From NCBI RefSeq assembly GCF_050571805.1, contig NZ_CP192219.1: a stretch of 64,000 nucleotides of DNA; one strand, given 5' to 3'. The DNA is from Halodesulfovibrio aestuarii. GTDB lineage: Bacteria > Desulfobacterota > Desulfovibrionia > Desulfovibrionales > Desulfovibrionaceae. Below the pieces are notes generated by a model that worked only from the letters and a program-made list of their open reading frames with translations, made no database searches and was not told the DNA's origin. Made by a program: the position numbers and the translations under genes. Positions 24,591 through 33,153 of the stretch are shown here, piece by piece (the first letter of the stretch is position 1; every line of letters starts with the position of its first letter).

Positions 24591-24827
24591 CTAGATCGTG
24601 TCGTTATGGCACTTCAAACAACCGGTAAAATCAGGATGAGGAGTCTCCGGCGCTCCAGATTTTACTGCGTTTTGAGGTGCATGACACATGAGGCAGTCTT
24701 TGTCTGTCCTAGCGCCTGCGTGGATATCCGGATATGTCTGAATGGATTTACCATGGTAGCCCATATAGGCACAGCCAGAAAGCAGGCAGACCATTACTAC
24801 AAAAGCTGACATAAACGATCTATTCAT
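24591..24827 (-). CDS. Small dihaem c-type cytochrome lipoprotein
   Basis: The 78-residue protein has a signal peptide ending in a lipobox (CLLSGC, Cys19) and two haem-attachment motifs, CLMCH at 45-49 and CLKCH at 70-74. Several extra His are available as distal ligands. It should be a membrane-anchored periplasmic electron carrier. It is 88 bases downstream of the ABC ATPase gene, in the same direction, and is probably the last gene of the operon. Confidence 0.85.
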   Translation of the reverse strand: MNRSFMSAFVVMVCLLSGCAYMGYHGKSIQTYPDIHAGARTDKDCLMCHAPQNAVKSGAPETPHPDFTGCLKCHNDTI

Positions 24828-24915
24828 AAAAACTCCTGATCAGATTACTTGAGATCTTTCCAACGAGGCCGGAGGAAAAAACTGTTGCCAGTTAGGAAAA
24901 CTTACATCAAAGCTG

Positions 24916-25599
24916 CTAGGTAGCTGCGACCAGCTTTCCATCGTGCAACTGAAAAATGTTGTCTGCAATGTTGATAATCTCCATGTCATGTGTGGAGAAA
25001 ATCGTTGTACATTTCTGCTCATAGCTTAACGAACTGATGAGGTTTACCACCTCTCTGCCAGTTACAGAATCCAGGCTTGCAGTGGGTTCATCTGCAAGAA
25101 GAAGCTTCGGTTTATGTGCCAGAGCCCTTGCAATGGAAGCCCGTTGCAGCTCCCCGCCGGAAAGTTCATGAGGCATCGCATTCTTAGCGTCTGATAATCC
25201 CACCTGTTCCAGTAATTCATCAATGCGGGATGCGCTTTCTTTTTTCCCGACCCTATTCAATTTAAGGGGAAATGCGATATTTTCCGCTACAGTAAGATAG
25301 GCCAACAGATTTCCTTTCTGGAAAACTACTCCCAAGTCTTTCCGCATGAAGCGGGAACGTTCTACAGCACTCATGGCGGTGATTTGATGAGAAAAACATA
25401 CAACACTCCCTGAATCTGGAGTTTCAATCCCTCCGATACAGTGAAGGAGCGTTGTTTTTCCAGAGCCGGAACATCCTGTAAGAGCTGCAATTTTTCCTGC
25501 TTCCAAGCTGAAGGATATCCCGCGGAGAACCTGCTGTACTCCCCGTGATGATGTAAATGTCTTGTGGATGTCTACAATTTCAATTTGCATAGGAACCAT
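24916..25599 (-). CDS. ABC transporter ATP-binding protein (MacB/LolD type)
   Basis: The 227-residue ATPase has Walker A GCSGSGKT (42-49), the Q loop in VVFQKGNLLAYLTVAENIAF, signature LSGGE (146-150) and Walker B LLLADE (166-171). The length and sequence pattern are those of the LolD/MacB group that powers FtsX-like permeases. It begins 2 bases after the permease stop, so the two form one exporter or mechanotransmission complex. Confidence 0.93.
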   Translation of the reverse strand: MVPMQIEIVDIHKTFTSSRGVQQVLRGISFSLEAGKIAALTGCSGSGKTTLLHCIGGIETPDSGSVVCFSHQITAMSAVERSRFMRKDLGVVFQKGNLLAYLTVAENIAFPLKLNRVGKKESASRIDELLEQVGLSDAKNAMPHELSGGELQRASIARALAHKPKLLLADEPTASLDSVTGREVVNLISSLSYEQKCTTIFSTHDMEIINIADNIFQLHDGKLVAAT

Positions 25600-25601
25600 A
25601 C

Positions 25602-26777
25602 TTATAATTTCCGCAAAATTTCAGCGGGATCTTGTCTGACAACAATAAGAGCAGGCCATAACCCAGCAGCTATGCTGAATGAAATCGCCATGATTGGCGG
25701 GTAAATTAGCGAACTAAGTGTAAGCCTTGGATAGATCATTCCAGATGTTAAGAAATACTGGTTATGGGAAGTGAGCTGAGAAAGGTCGATACCGATATCG
25801 GCAAAGACAATAACTGCTATTGAGCCGGCCAGAACCCCAAGAGCACATGAAACTACATTGATCATAATAATCTTGATCGAAATAAAGTTAATAAGCTCCC
25901 AATGGGTGACTCCCATAGATTTCATAATCCCGAATTCGCGGATGTTTCGTAAAATGAAAATGACGAACGCGCAGGATACACCAATGGAGACAATGGCAAG
26001 TACGATAGCGTTAACAAGATCCATGCAGACACTATTGAGTTCAACAAGCTGCTGAAGGTCTGGCATGAGCTCTCCCCAAGTGAGAACTGTTGCTTTATTC
26101 GGAACAATTTTTCGTATGGTGTTTGCAATTGGTTCCGCTTGCCGGCCTTGTTGCAGAAAAACTGCCCCCTGATAGTTATCAGGGAGTTGCGATAGGTCTT
26201 TTTTGTTGCAGAATGCAAGCGTGTTATCAAACTGGCTGAGTCCAGTCTTAAAAATTCCGATAACGGTGTAGCTTGTTGCGTTACTTTGCGTGTTTGTTCT
26301 GAAAGACAACGTGTCTCCTACAGAAACAAGCAGCTTGTCCGCAATACCGGAGCCGATGAAGACTCCTTTTTTCTGACTATCAAACGGCGTACCCGCGATC
26401 GTTTTTTTCCACAAAGCCGTATTCTTGAGCTCTTCTTCAGGGGAAACCCCGATGAGTTGCAGCCCGGCGACATTCTTGTTTACTTCAACAAGTCCCGTTA
26501 CGCTATAGCGTTTTAAAATCGTACGTACACCATCGACCTTGAGCTCATTTGTAGAAACATTCTCAGGAACATCCTGAAGAGCTATTTGACCAAAGTATAG
26601 CGAGGTGGAGTTTTCGATCATCGTGTCGCTTACGCCCATCGCAAGCGCGGACAAGAACACAAGGGTCATGATCGCGGTTGTGAGCATGACACCGATAACG
26701 AGGGATGAGCGCCAGGAGCGGATCAAAAAGAGTGCTGCGACTCTCACCCAATATAAGAACGTTGTTATCCTTTGCAT
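25602..26777 (-). CDS. FtsX/MacB-type ABC permease
   Basis: The 391-residue protein has one membrane span near residues 26-48, a periplasmic domain of about 200 residues (SLYFGQIALQDVPENVS onward) and three C-terminal spans (about 260-390). The conserved MKSMGVTHWELINFI coupling helix lies near residue 282. This is the four-span MacB/LolC topology. These transporters extract or push molecules from the inner membrane or periplasm rather than import across the membrane. The neighbours suggest a prenylated or methylated lipid as substrate. Confidence 0.9.
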   Translation of the reverse strand: MQRITTFLYWVRVAALFLIRSWRSSLVIGVMLTTAIMTLVFLSALAMGVSDTMIENSTSLYFGQIALQDVPENVSTNELKVDGVRTILKRYSVTGLVEVNKNVAGLQLIGVSPEEELKNTALWKKTIAGTPFDSQKKGVFIGSGIADKLLVSVGDTLSFRTNTQSNATSYTVIGIFKTGLSQFDNTLAFCNKKDLSQLPDNYQGAVFLQQGRQAEPIANTIRKIVPNKATVLTWGELMPDLQQLVELNSVCMDLVNAIVLAIVSIGVSCAFVIFILRNIREFGIMKSMGVTHWELINFISIKIIMINVVSCALGVLAGSIAVIVFADIGIDLSQLTSHNQYFLTSGMIYPRLTLSSLIYPPIMAISFSIAAGLWPALIVVRQDPAEILRKL

Positions 26778-26786
26778 GATAGTAAA

Positions 26787-27791
26787 CTACATTGAAAAGA
26801 ATCGTTTTACACCAATGCGTTCCAATAAAAAAATTATGCTGTATTTTTTTATTGAGCTTGGTTCGTCACTAAAAAGAACGTCAACGCCTGCGTTGAGATA
26901 TTGTAAGCCCAGTTCTGTTATGTGCTTCTGCGCGTCAGGAAATTTTCTCAAAATACTGTCTGTTGTCATATCCTTATCACGCAAACACATGGTTCGAAGT
27001 TCGTTACCGCTCTCTTCTCCATATCTATGATTTATGTATGATGCTAAGTAATTATGGTGTCCGTCGCGTATGTCAGGAACAATATCAGACATGTCATCTA
27101 ATAACTGGCATCCCATTCCCACTGCATAGAGCGCATCTTTAATGCCTTCTACATCACTGGTTAACTCATTTTCAAATCGAGTAGGGATGGCCCACGGTGC
27201 TGTAAACAGTATTCCTGTTTTATAATGATGGACTTGGGTAATAATCTCTTCAGGAGAGAGAAATTTACCCACTCCGCCTTCTTCTGAAGCTTCCTGAACT
27301 CCACTTGGAGTAAGTGCATTCAGGGAGATAGCGACACCGTCCAGAACAAATTCAGCAGAAACTTCTTCCCGCTTATGTGCCTCGAATAATATATTGAACA
27401 GAACTCTATCTGAAACCAGAATGTCCATTACAGACCGAAATTTCACTGCTTTTCTAGGCAGGTTTGTGTCGAGTGTGCACTTGTATTCGTCATCCAGAAT
27501 ATTGTCACATCCGGTAACAATGCCACGTAAAGCCTGATTTATAGCCACATACATTTCACAACGGCTCAGGTCGATTCCGGCTTTGTAATAAGAATATAGA
27601 AAAATGAACGAAAAGAAGTTGTCGGTAATGGGGTAACATCCATCTTCATTTCTCTTTAAAACAATACTGTTGCCTTGCAAAAGAGTTTGCGCAGTGTCGT
27701 AGTATCGGTTGATACCGGCATTGAGTGTCTTTTGAAGGGCAGAAACGACGCTGCTTGATTCTATGAATTTATTGATAATAAAACGCTTCAT
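26787..27791 (-). CDS. Polyprenyl-synthase-like protein
   Basis: I use the ATG at 27791 (MKRFIINKF); a TTG at 27830 would overlap the upstream gene. The 334-residue protein has an isoprenyl-synthase layout: an aspartate-rich first motif DNILDDE (96-102), the HHYKTG motif (about 188-193) and the second motif QLLDDMSD (D232, D233, D236). These bind Mg2+ and the allylic and isopentenyl diphosphates. The first motif departs from DDxxD, so product length, or even activity, is uncertain; a terpene-synthase-like role is the alternative. It lies between a methyltransferase and an ABC exporter. Confidence 0.78.
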   Translation of the reverse strand: MKRFIINKFIESSSVVSALQKTLNAGINRYYDTAQTLLQGNSIVLKRNEDGCYPITDNFFSFIFLYSYYKAGIDLSRCEMYVAINQALRGIVTGCDNILDDEYKCTLDTNLPRKAVKFRSVMDILVSDRVLFNILFEAHKREEVSAEFVLDGVAISLNALTPSGVQEASEEGGVGKFLSPEEIITQVHHYKTGILFTAPWAIPTRFENELTSDVEGIKDALYAVGMGCQLLDDMSDIVPDIRDGHHNYLASYINHRYGEESGNELRTMCLRDKDMTTDSILRKFPDAQKHITELGLQYLNAGVDVLFSDEPSSIKKYSIIFLLERIGVKRFFSM

Positions 27792-27798
27792 GTGACTA

Positions 27799-28455
27799 TT
27801 ATTGATTTTTTTGTGTTGAAAAAATGGCAATGTAACCGAGGTATGTTTTTACCAGCTCCGGTTCTTTAAAACCTGCTTCTACCATTACGTCCGGCATCAG
27901 TCCTTTAATGTTTTCCGCTATCTGTGGTTGAAAGAGTAGCCAGCGGGAGATGTGGGACGTGAGGGCACCGAAGAAAGAGGTAGGCTTATGCATATCAGCG
28001 ATAACAAGACGGCCTCCGGGTTTCAAAACACGGTAAGCTTCTTTAAGAGACTTCAATTTAAGATCAAGTGGAATGTGGTGGTAGAACATAGTTGAGAATA
28101 CTGAATCAAAGGAACTGTCTTCATAAGGGAGATCTTCTGCTGCAACAGCTTCAAATCTACAGGTTTCAGTCCCCCGCAGTTTCCGAGCCTCTTCAATCAT
28201 TTTTCCCGCAGCATCAATACCCAGTACATATCCACTTTCCACAGCGGAAACATTACGAGAAGCTAAATGGGTAATAAATCCGGTTCCGCACCCAATATCC
28301 AATATTCGGTGGGAAGGCTCTATCTGCAATAAAGAGATGACGAGGTCATTCATTTCTTTCTGCTTGCCAAGCAACAGCAATGGTTCACAGAAATCATATA
28401 TGCTTGCGGCACCATCTAAAGTTCTGCCACGAGTTGGAACACTTTTAATACTCAC
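27799..28455 (-). CDS. UbiE-like SAM-dependent methyltransferase
   Basis: It starts with GTG at 28455, with AGGAGG at the right distance. Motif I ILDIGCGTG (51-59), an acidic GIDAAGKMIEEAR and EDLPYEDSSFDSV follow in the class I order, and RVLKPGGRLVIAD is motif III. Members of this group methylate quinones or small lipids. It is the first gene of the operon with the prenyl-synthase-like protein and ABC exporter; one could imagine methylation of a prenyl product, but that is inference. Confidence 0.88.
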   Translation of the reverse strand: MSIKSVPTRGRTLDGAASIYDFCEPLLLLGKQKEMNDLVISLLQIEPSHRILDIGCGTGFITHLASRNVSAVESGYVLGIDAAGKMIEEARKLRGTETCRFEAVAAEDLPYEDSSFDSVFSTMFYHHIPLDLKLKSLKEAYRVLKPGGRLVIADMHKPTSFFGALTSHISRWLLFQPQIAENIKGLMPDVMVEAGFKEPELVKTYLGYIAIFSTQKNQ

Positions 28456-28942
28456 AGTTTCCTCCTGAGTTGATGAAGAAGTATGCAGGAATTACATAGT
28501 ATGTATACCCAATGGATAAGAAACGCAGAGTCTATACCATAGGATGCTTGAAGGTTAAAAAAAGAAGAAAAAAGTACATGAAACATTCATTATCCGTACT
28601 AATAGTTATCACTACTAAAAAAAGCAAGAAAATAAACGAACCTAGCTAGTATACAATCTGAGCCAGATTCGTCGCGCGATGATATGGACGGAGTACTCAT
28701 TCTTTTCTGTTATGTGGAAAGAAGCAGCCGCATACCGGTCACAGTCGAAAAAGATCCGATAAACGGTTACTGTTAAGTGACTCTACTCTCCAAATGTTAC
28801 AAAACGGTTAAGACTTTTACAGTAGATTGTTCATCAGACTCATATTTATCAGGGAACAGTGCCCCTGCCCCCCCTAGCTGCTTTTGAAGTGTCGTCATAA
28901 ACAGTATGATCTTGTGGCGTTACTGCATTTGGGTTGCAGAAT
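28456..28942. other. Gene-free stretch, about 490 bases
   Basis: The region upstream of the methyltransferase operon and downstream of the antiporter gene. It must hold the operon promoter. I see no gene; it contains short A-rich tracts and the imperfect palindrome ACATAGTATGT (28494-28504). Confidence 0.5.
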
Positions 28943-28979
28943 AAAAAAGGCTTCATGATGATTTTCATGAAGCCTTTTT
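28943..28979 (-). terminator. Terminator of the antiporter gene
   Basis: AAAAAAGGCTTCATGA pairs with TCATGAAGCCTTTTT. It lies 40 bases past the antiporter stop and is bidirectional. Confidence 0.88.
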
Positions 28980-29018
28980 ATAGCAGGATCACATTACGAG
29001 TTAGTCCGTCTGTGGTTT

Positions 29019-30617
29019 TTACTCACCCACCACAATTTTTGGATCATCCAGACAGCTACATATATCGTTCGCCAGACCAATGCCGATTTCATCATAAATA
29101 TTGAAAGCCAAGTCGGCGCCGCCTTCCAGCAGGGGTTCTACCTCATCGTCGAATTCTGTTATTGCTACTATCTTGCAGACTACTCCCAGCTGTTTCGCCA
29201 TAGTTATGGCGTACAATTTTGCATCGAAGCTCGGAATGGTAACTACACATGTTTTTACAAAGTTCAGCGACACGAGCCGACGCCAGAAATCCCGGCCCGA
29301 TACGTCAGCATATATAACGTTGCGCCCCTCCGCATTGTGTCTCTTTACTTTTTCTTGATCTGCATCCACCCCCAAAACCACATTGCCATAGCGTTCGCGC
29401 AACACATCATACGTCTGGGTGCCTACGCGTCCCATCCCGAGGATGATCACTTGCCACATAACCGTGGGTATGATGCGTTCCTCGTCCGGATGTGACTTGG
29501 CGGTTTCAAAACGGTTAAGAACATTGCGCCATTTTTCAAATAACTCGTCAGCCACCACATTCAGGGGCGAGGCAACGATAAATGACAGTGAGAGAGAAAT
29601 GGCCATGACCACAAGCCACCTGTTGTCCAACCAGCCGTTGGACACTCCTATGGCTCCCACAATGAGACCAAACTCACTGTAGTTGGTGAGCGTTACAGAA
29701 GTGATAAAGGATGATCTGGAACTCAGGTTGAAGCGAGTGAGTAAAAAGAAAAAAAGAAGGCTTTTTAACGGGATGGCAAGCACGAACAACGCTGAGACTA
29801 CGAACGAGTCAAAGTCTGGAAATCCTCCCAGTCCAATGCTGAGGAAAAAGCCTAGAAGCATGAAGTCCTTGATACTGAGAAGGGATTCCGACAACTCTGT
29901 TGCCCGAGGGTGCGTTGCTAAAAGCATGCCCATGACCAATGCACCAAGGTCAGCCTTAAGACCCACCAACTCAAACACACCTGCACCGGCGGCCAAAGCC
30001 AGAGCCATTCCGAAAAGCACTTGCAATTCACCGTGGCCGATATGGTTCAGGATATAAAAAAACATCCAGCGTGCCGCTGGAAGCAGCGCAATTATTAGCA
30101 GTGCCCACAGGGAGGGAGTTTTGCCTGTAGAAAATGTGATAAACAGTACGGCCAAGATATCCTGAATAATGAGGATGCCGATGGAGGTTCTGCCGTTAAG
30201 AGAGTTGGCTAACCCACTTTCTTCCAGAATTTTAACGGCAAAAACGGTGCTGGAAAAACTTAAGGCAAACCCCAGCAGGAGTGAGGTGGCAACATTAAGC
30301 TCTGCGAAAAAATGCAATCCTGCGAACGTAAGCAGCTGAATGCCCAACCCGAAAAAAAGTACCGTAATAAGCATGTGGATTGAGCCAGCAGCCCAAATTT
30401 CCGGACGCAGCAACTGTTTGATTTTTAGTTTCAGACCTATGGTGAATAAAAGTAGAGTTACCCCCATATCGCCAACTAACTGAATATTCTCAGACGTGGA
30501 GAACCCCAACAAATTCAGTATAAAACCGGCAACAAGAAACCCCACCAATGCTGGCAGCCCTACGCGGTTGGCTAAAAGCCCTAGAACGAAGGTGACAGAT
30601 AGAATGATTGGATCCAT
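29019..30617 (-). CDS. CPA2 monovalent cation:proton antiporter with TrkA-N domain
   Basis: I start at 30617, behind GAGGG. The 532-residue protein has 12 or so membrane spans (to about 370) with typical CPA2 motifs (LGFALSFSSTVFAVKILEESG, GLKADLGALVMGMLLA, LTNYSEFGLI). The cytoplasmic C-terminal part opens as a Rossmann fold, VIILGMGRVGTQTYDVLRE (about 390). That is a TrkA-N/KTN nucleotide-binding domain. Such proteins exchange K+ or Na+ for H+ and respond to NAD(H) or thiol stress (KefB/YbaL group). It is a single-gene unit with its own terminator. Confidence 0.9.
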   Translation of the reverse strand: MDPIILSVTFVLGLLANRVGLPALVGFLVAGFILNLLGFSTSENIQLVGDMGVTLLLFTIGLKLKIKQLLRPEIWAAGSIHMLITVLFFGLGIQLLTFAGLHFFAELNVATSLLLGFALSFSSTVFAVKILEESGLANSLNGRTSIGILIIQDILAVLFITFSTGKTPSLWALLIIALLPAARWMFFYILNHIGHGELQVLFGMALALAAGAGVFELVGLKADLGALVMGMLLATHPRATELSESLLSIKDFMLLGFFLSIGLGGFPDFDSFVVSALFVLAIPLKSLLFFFLLTRFNLSSRSSFITSVTLTNYSEFGLIVGAIGVSNGWLDNRWLVVMAISLSLSFIVASPLNVVADELFEKWRNVLNRFETAKSHPDEERIIPTVMWQVIILGMGRVGTQTYDVLRERYGNVVLGVDADQEKVKRHNAEGRNVIYADVSGRDFWRRLVSLNFVKTCVVTIPSFDAKLYAITMAKQLGVVCKIVAITEFDDEVEPLLEGGADLAFNIYDEIGIGLANDICSCLDDPKIVVGE

Positions 30618-30688
30618 AGGGCCCTCAAGCTGCTGTAACAATCTGGTTGAAAAACGAGTCCTGACAGAACGTCAGAAAAATTCATTCA

Positions 30689-30720
30689 ATAGAAGGTGAT
30701 GGAAAAGCCTCACCTTCTAT
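30689..30720. terminator. Hairpin between antiporter and membrane-protein genes
   Basis: ATAGAAGGTGA pairs perfectly with TCACCTTCTAT around a 10-base loop. T-rich sequence follows in the plus direction, A/T-rich in the minus direction. It probably ends the transcript of the 30911-31819 gene, although it is 190 bases from that stop. Confidence 0.55.
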
Positions 30721-30910
30721 CTTATTTTATTATGTTTTTTTTTACTGATTATTTTGACATCAAACTTGAGTTTTGGAAAGAGGAGACAAACTTTTCAGGC
30801 AACATCACATGACGCTACATTATCTTCATCTCGGGATAAGACCGTCTTGTCACACATATAACAACACCCGCCTTCAAATGCTGACTCGCCCTCCCTGTTC
30901 CAGATGTTCA

Positions 30911-31819
30911 TCACCCCTTGTCAGTTGAGCTTTTCTTACCGCCCGCCCTCATTTGAGGATTTAAGCTGACAGTGGAAAGTGATCCATGAGAAAAAACGCT
31001 TGTTGCATAGGCTACAGCAAGTGCAAATAACGCTGCACCGCACCCAATACCGGCAGCATAGTAAGGAGGAGCAGACAGAGCAATACGCATAAACAACGTA
31101 GCAATTACATAACCGGAGTTTCTAAATACGGCATGGAAACCCGGCATAAATCGTTGCGTTACAAGCACCAGCAAAATGTCTGCAAAAATAAGAACGGTAT
31201 AGAGCGTAACAAAAAAGTCATGTTTTCTACCATAAAAAAGAAAATCTACGGCATCATAACTACCTATCCCTACAAAGACAAAAAACAAAACCAGCGCAAT
31301 AATTTTTTTCGTCAGTACATAACGCATACGTTCTACAGGGTCTTTTAAATACCCCTGATAACGCTGCACACGATAATATATTCCCAGAATTACAAATATA
31401 GCCAGTGCAGCTGAACTGGAAGCAGCCACATGTAAAAGAGCCTCAGAGTCTAATGCAACAGTTATCGGCTCATGCATATGTGATAATTCTTTGAAAGAAT
31501 TCCTGAGTAAAATTAGTGTCAGAATTTCTAACTGCTTACCAAGCGATTTAGAAATGGAGGTAGATAACACAAAGATAAGGCTCAGAACTTCCAGAACCAA
31601 AAGCATCGTAAACGCAAGATTAACCGCATAAAAGTGGTTTAACGGTGTTATTGCTGCAATGCGTTCCGGCAACAACCCTTGACGGTTAAGCTCTATTCCC
31701 AAAATGCCTAGCAAGAACATCGCAATTAATAACTGGGCAACAAAGCGTTCCGTTTTCGGGTTCTCCCAGAAATGATGCAATAAATCAAACAGGTTCGAAG
31801 CAGGTTCTAAACGACTCAT
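30911..31819 (-). CDS. Unknown polytopic membrane protein
   Basis: The 302-residue protein has about seven or eight hydrophobic segments (around 27-45, 65-88, 95-110, 130-148, 170-190, 202-220, 230-250, 255-275), a short cytoplasmic N-terminus and a basic, Ser-rich C-terminal end (AGGKKSSTDKG). I recognise no family motif. It lies between an antiporter gene and a usp/N-ATPase operon, so an ion-related function is possible but unsupported. Confidence 0.8.
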   Translation of the reverse strand: MSRLEPASNLFDLLHHFWENPKTERFVAQLLIAMFLLGILGIELNRQGLLPERIAAITPLNHFYAVNLAFTMLLVLEVLSLIFVLSTSISKSLGKQLEILTLILLRNSFKELSHMHEPITVALDSEALLHVAASSSAALAIFVILGIYYRVQRYQGYLKDPVERMRYVLTKKIIALVLFFVFVGIGSYDAVDFLFYGRKHDFFVTLYTVLIFADILLVLVTQRFMPGFHAVFRNSGYVIATLFMRIALSAPPYYAAGIGCGAALFALAVAYATSVFSHGSLSTVSLNPQMRAGGKKSSTDKG

Positions 31820-31831
31820 AACGACTCCAAC

Positions 31832-31846
31832 TAGTAATAATTACTA
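31832..31846. promoter_or_regulatory. Palindrome before the membrane-protein gene
   Basis: TAGTAAT-A-ATTACTA is a perfect 15-base palindrome 12 bases upstream of the start codon. Operator-like. Confidence 0.4.
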
Positions 31847-31967
31847 ATCCTAGATTTCTTTTTTTATTTTTTCAACCATAATATAGACAAAATGCTCTGA
31901 TTCAGCACCCCCTTATACGTACCTTGAAAAGATGCAGGGGACACTCATAACTTACAGTAGAGGCTCT

Positions 31968-31994
31968 GAATGACACGGCTGTGTCATTCTTTTT
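31968..31994 (+). terminator. Terminator-like hairpin 1 in the usp leader
   Basis: GAATGACAC-GGCT-GTGTCATTC followed by TTTTT on the plus strand. No gene ends before it. Confidence 0.7.
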
Positions 31995-32148
31995 CATTTT
32001 CTCCCCTTTCCTCCTCACAGAGCAACGCCGTCATTCCCCGCAAAGCACAGACAGTACCCCGCCAACAGAATTTAGATATGCCATTTCTGCAACCGTATGA
32101 GAAAAAAACAAAATATACTGTGCACCTCTGCCCCTCCCTCCTAAAATT

Positions 32149-32176
32149 ACAAGGAGAGAAAGCTCCTTGTTTTTTT
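32149..32176 (+). terminator. Terminator-like hairpin 2 in the usp leader
   Basis: ACAAGGAG-AGAAAG-CTCCTTGT followed by six T. It lies 98 bases before usp and no gene ends before it. Confidence 0.7.
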
Positions 32177-32273
32177 GATAAGGGCAGATTCTCCAACAAA
32201 GACTCCGAACTGTTACACCTCAAAAAAGCAGCCCAAAAAGAAGCACCAAGAGGCCTGCGACAAGGGAGAACAT

Positions 32274-33131
32274 ATGGAACGGCATCTGTTACTAGCGGTT
32301 GGAACTCATCCCCACGCCACCTCAGGACAAAACTTTGTAAGCGACTTCCTTACAAAAAAAGATAATATCAAGCTGACATTGTTAACAATTTATACAGCGT
32401 ATGACGAGTATAGTGCAGTCGCTCTTACGACCCACATTGCTGAAAAAAAAGCACTCGCAGTATTGAACGAAGTCCGGAAAACACTTGAAGCAAAAGGCTT
32501 TGACCACAAGAAAATTACACTTCGCCCCATTCTAGTCCAAGGCTCGCGTGCACGTACCCTTATGCATGAAATAAATAAAGAACAATTTGATGCAGTTATT
32601 CTCAGCCGCAGAGAACGTATTCTCACCTTAGAGGACTTTTTAGACACCAGCGTATGCACCGAGCTACTGAAAACTGAAAAAAAAGGTCATATCCCTCCCT
32701 TCTGGCTATGCCGGCAATTGACAGAGAAGAAAAAGGGAGTGCTGCTTTGCACAGACGGTTCCAATCCCTCCATGAGGATCGCTGAGTATGTGGGGGGGAT
32801 ATTGCAAGAAATTCCGGAACAAGATGTCTGTGTGCTCCATATCACCGACCCTGCAAAGGCAGACAGTTCTGATGCCGAGTCCGTTGTCCAACAGACCGTG
32901 GAGAAAATAACGGCTGCAGGACTGGATCAAAGCCGCATATCTTCCAAAATATTAGAAGGCCGTGGAGCTGCGCGGATTATTATTGATCAGGCGACACAAG
33001 GAGACTTCGCGGTCGTGGCCATGGGAACGGCAGGAACAGGCCAAAAAACGTTCTCAAAACTGTTTACGGGCTCTGTGGCACGCAATGTATTCAAGGAGCT
33101 GACTGAAGCCGTGTTGTGGGCGAGTTTTTAA
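32274..33131 (+). CDS. Universal stress protein, tandem-domain
   Basis: I start at 32274 because AAGGGAG precedes that ATG. The 285-residue protein has two Usp-type domains. The second has GVLLCTDGS (about 157) and a C-terminal GTAGTGQKTFSKLFTGSVARNV, matching the G2xG9xG(S/T) ATP-binding pattern. The first is degenerate at that site (SRRERILTLEDFLDTSV). It ends 22 bases before atpD and is probably co-transcribed with the N-ATPase, as a regulator or stress partner. Confidence 0.85.
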   Translation: MERHLLLAVGTHPHATSGQNFVSDFLTKKDNIKLTLLTIYTAYDEYSAVALTTHIAEKKALAVLNEVRKTLEAKGFDHKKITLRPILVQGSRARTLMHEINKEQFDAVILSRRERILTLEDFLDTSVCTELLKTEKKGHIPPFWLCRQLTEKKKGVLLCTDGSNPSMRIAEYVGGILQEIPEQDVCVLHITDPAKADSSDAESVVQQTVEKITAAGLDQSRISSKILEGRGAARIIIDQATQGDFAVVAMGTAGTGQKTFSKLFTGSVARNVFKELTEAVLWASF

Positions 33132-33153
33132 AAATAGCGCACGGTGAAACCAT

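Larger units (their letters stand above)
31820..32273. other. 454-base divergent region with two terminator-like hairpins
   Basis: It lies between the membrane-protein gene (minus) and usp (plus). It contains the 15-base palindrome 31832-31846 and two plus-strand hairpins with T tracts (31968-31994, 32149-32176), yet no gene. It may carry a small RNA or act as an attenuated leader of the usp/N-ATPase operon. Confidence 0.5.

Noticed and set aside
24582..24809. Plus-strand frame opposite the dihaem lipoprotein
   Set aside because: Antisense shadow; the lipobox and two CxxCH motifs make the minus strand the coding one.
31984..32223. Minus-strand frame in the usp leader
   Set aside because: No ribosome site; overlaps hairpins and shows no protein-like pattern.
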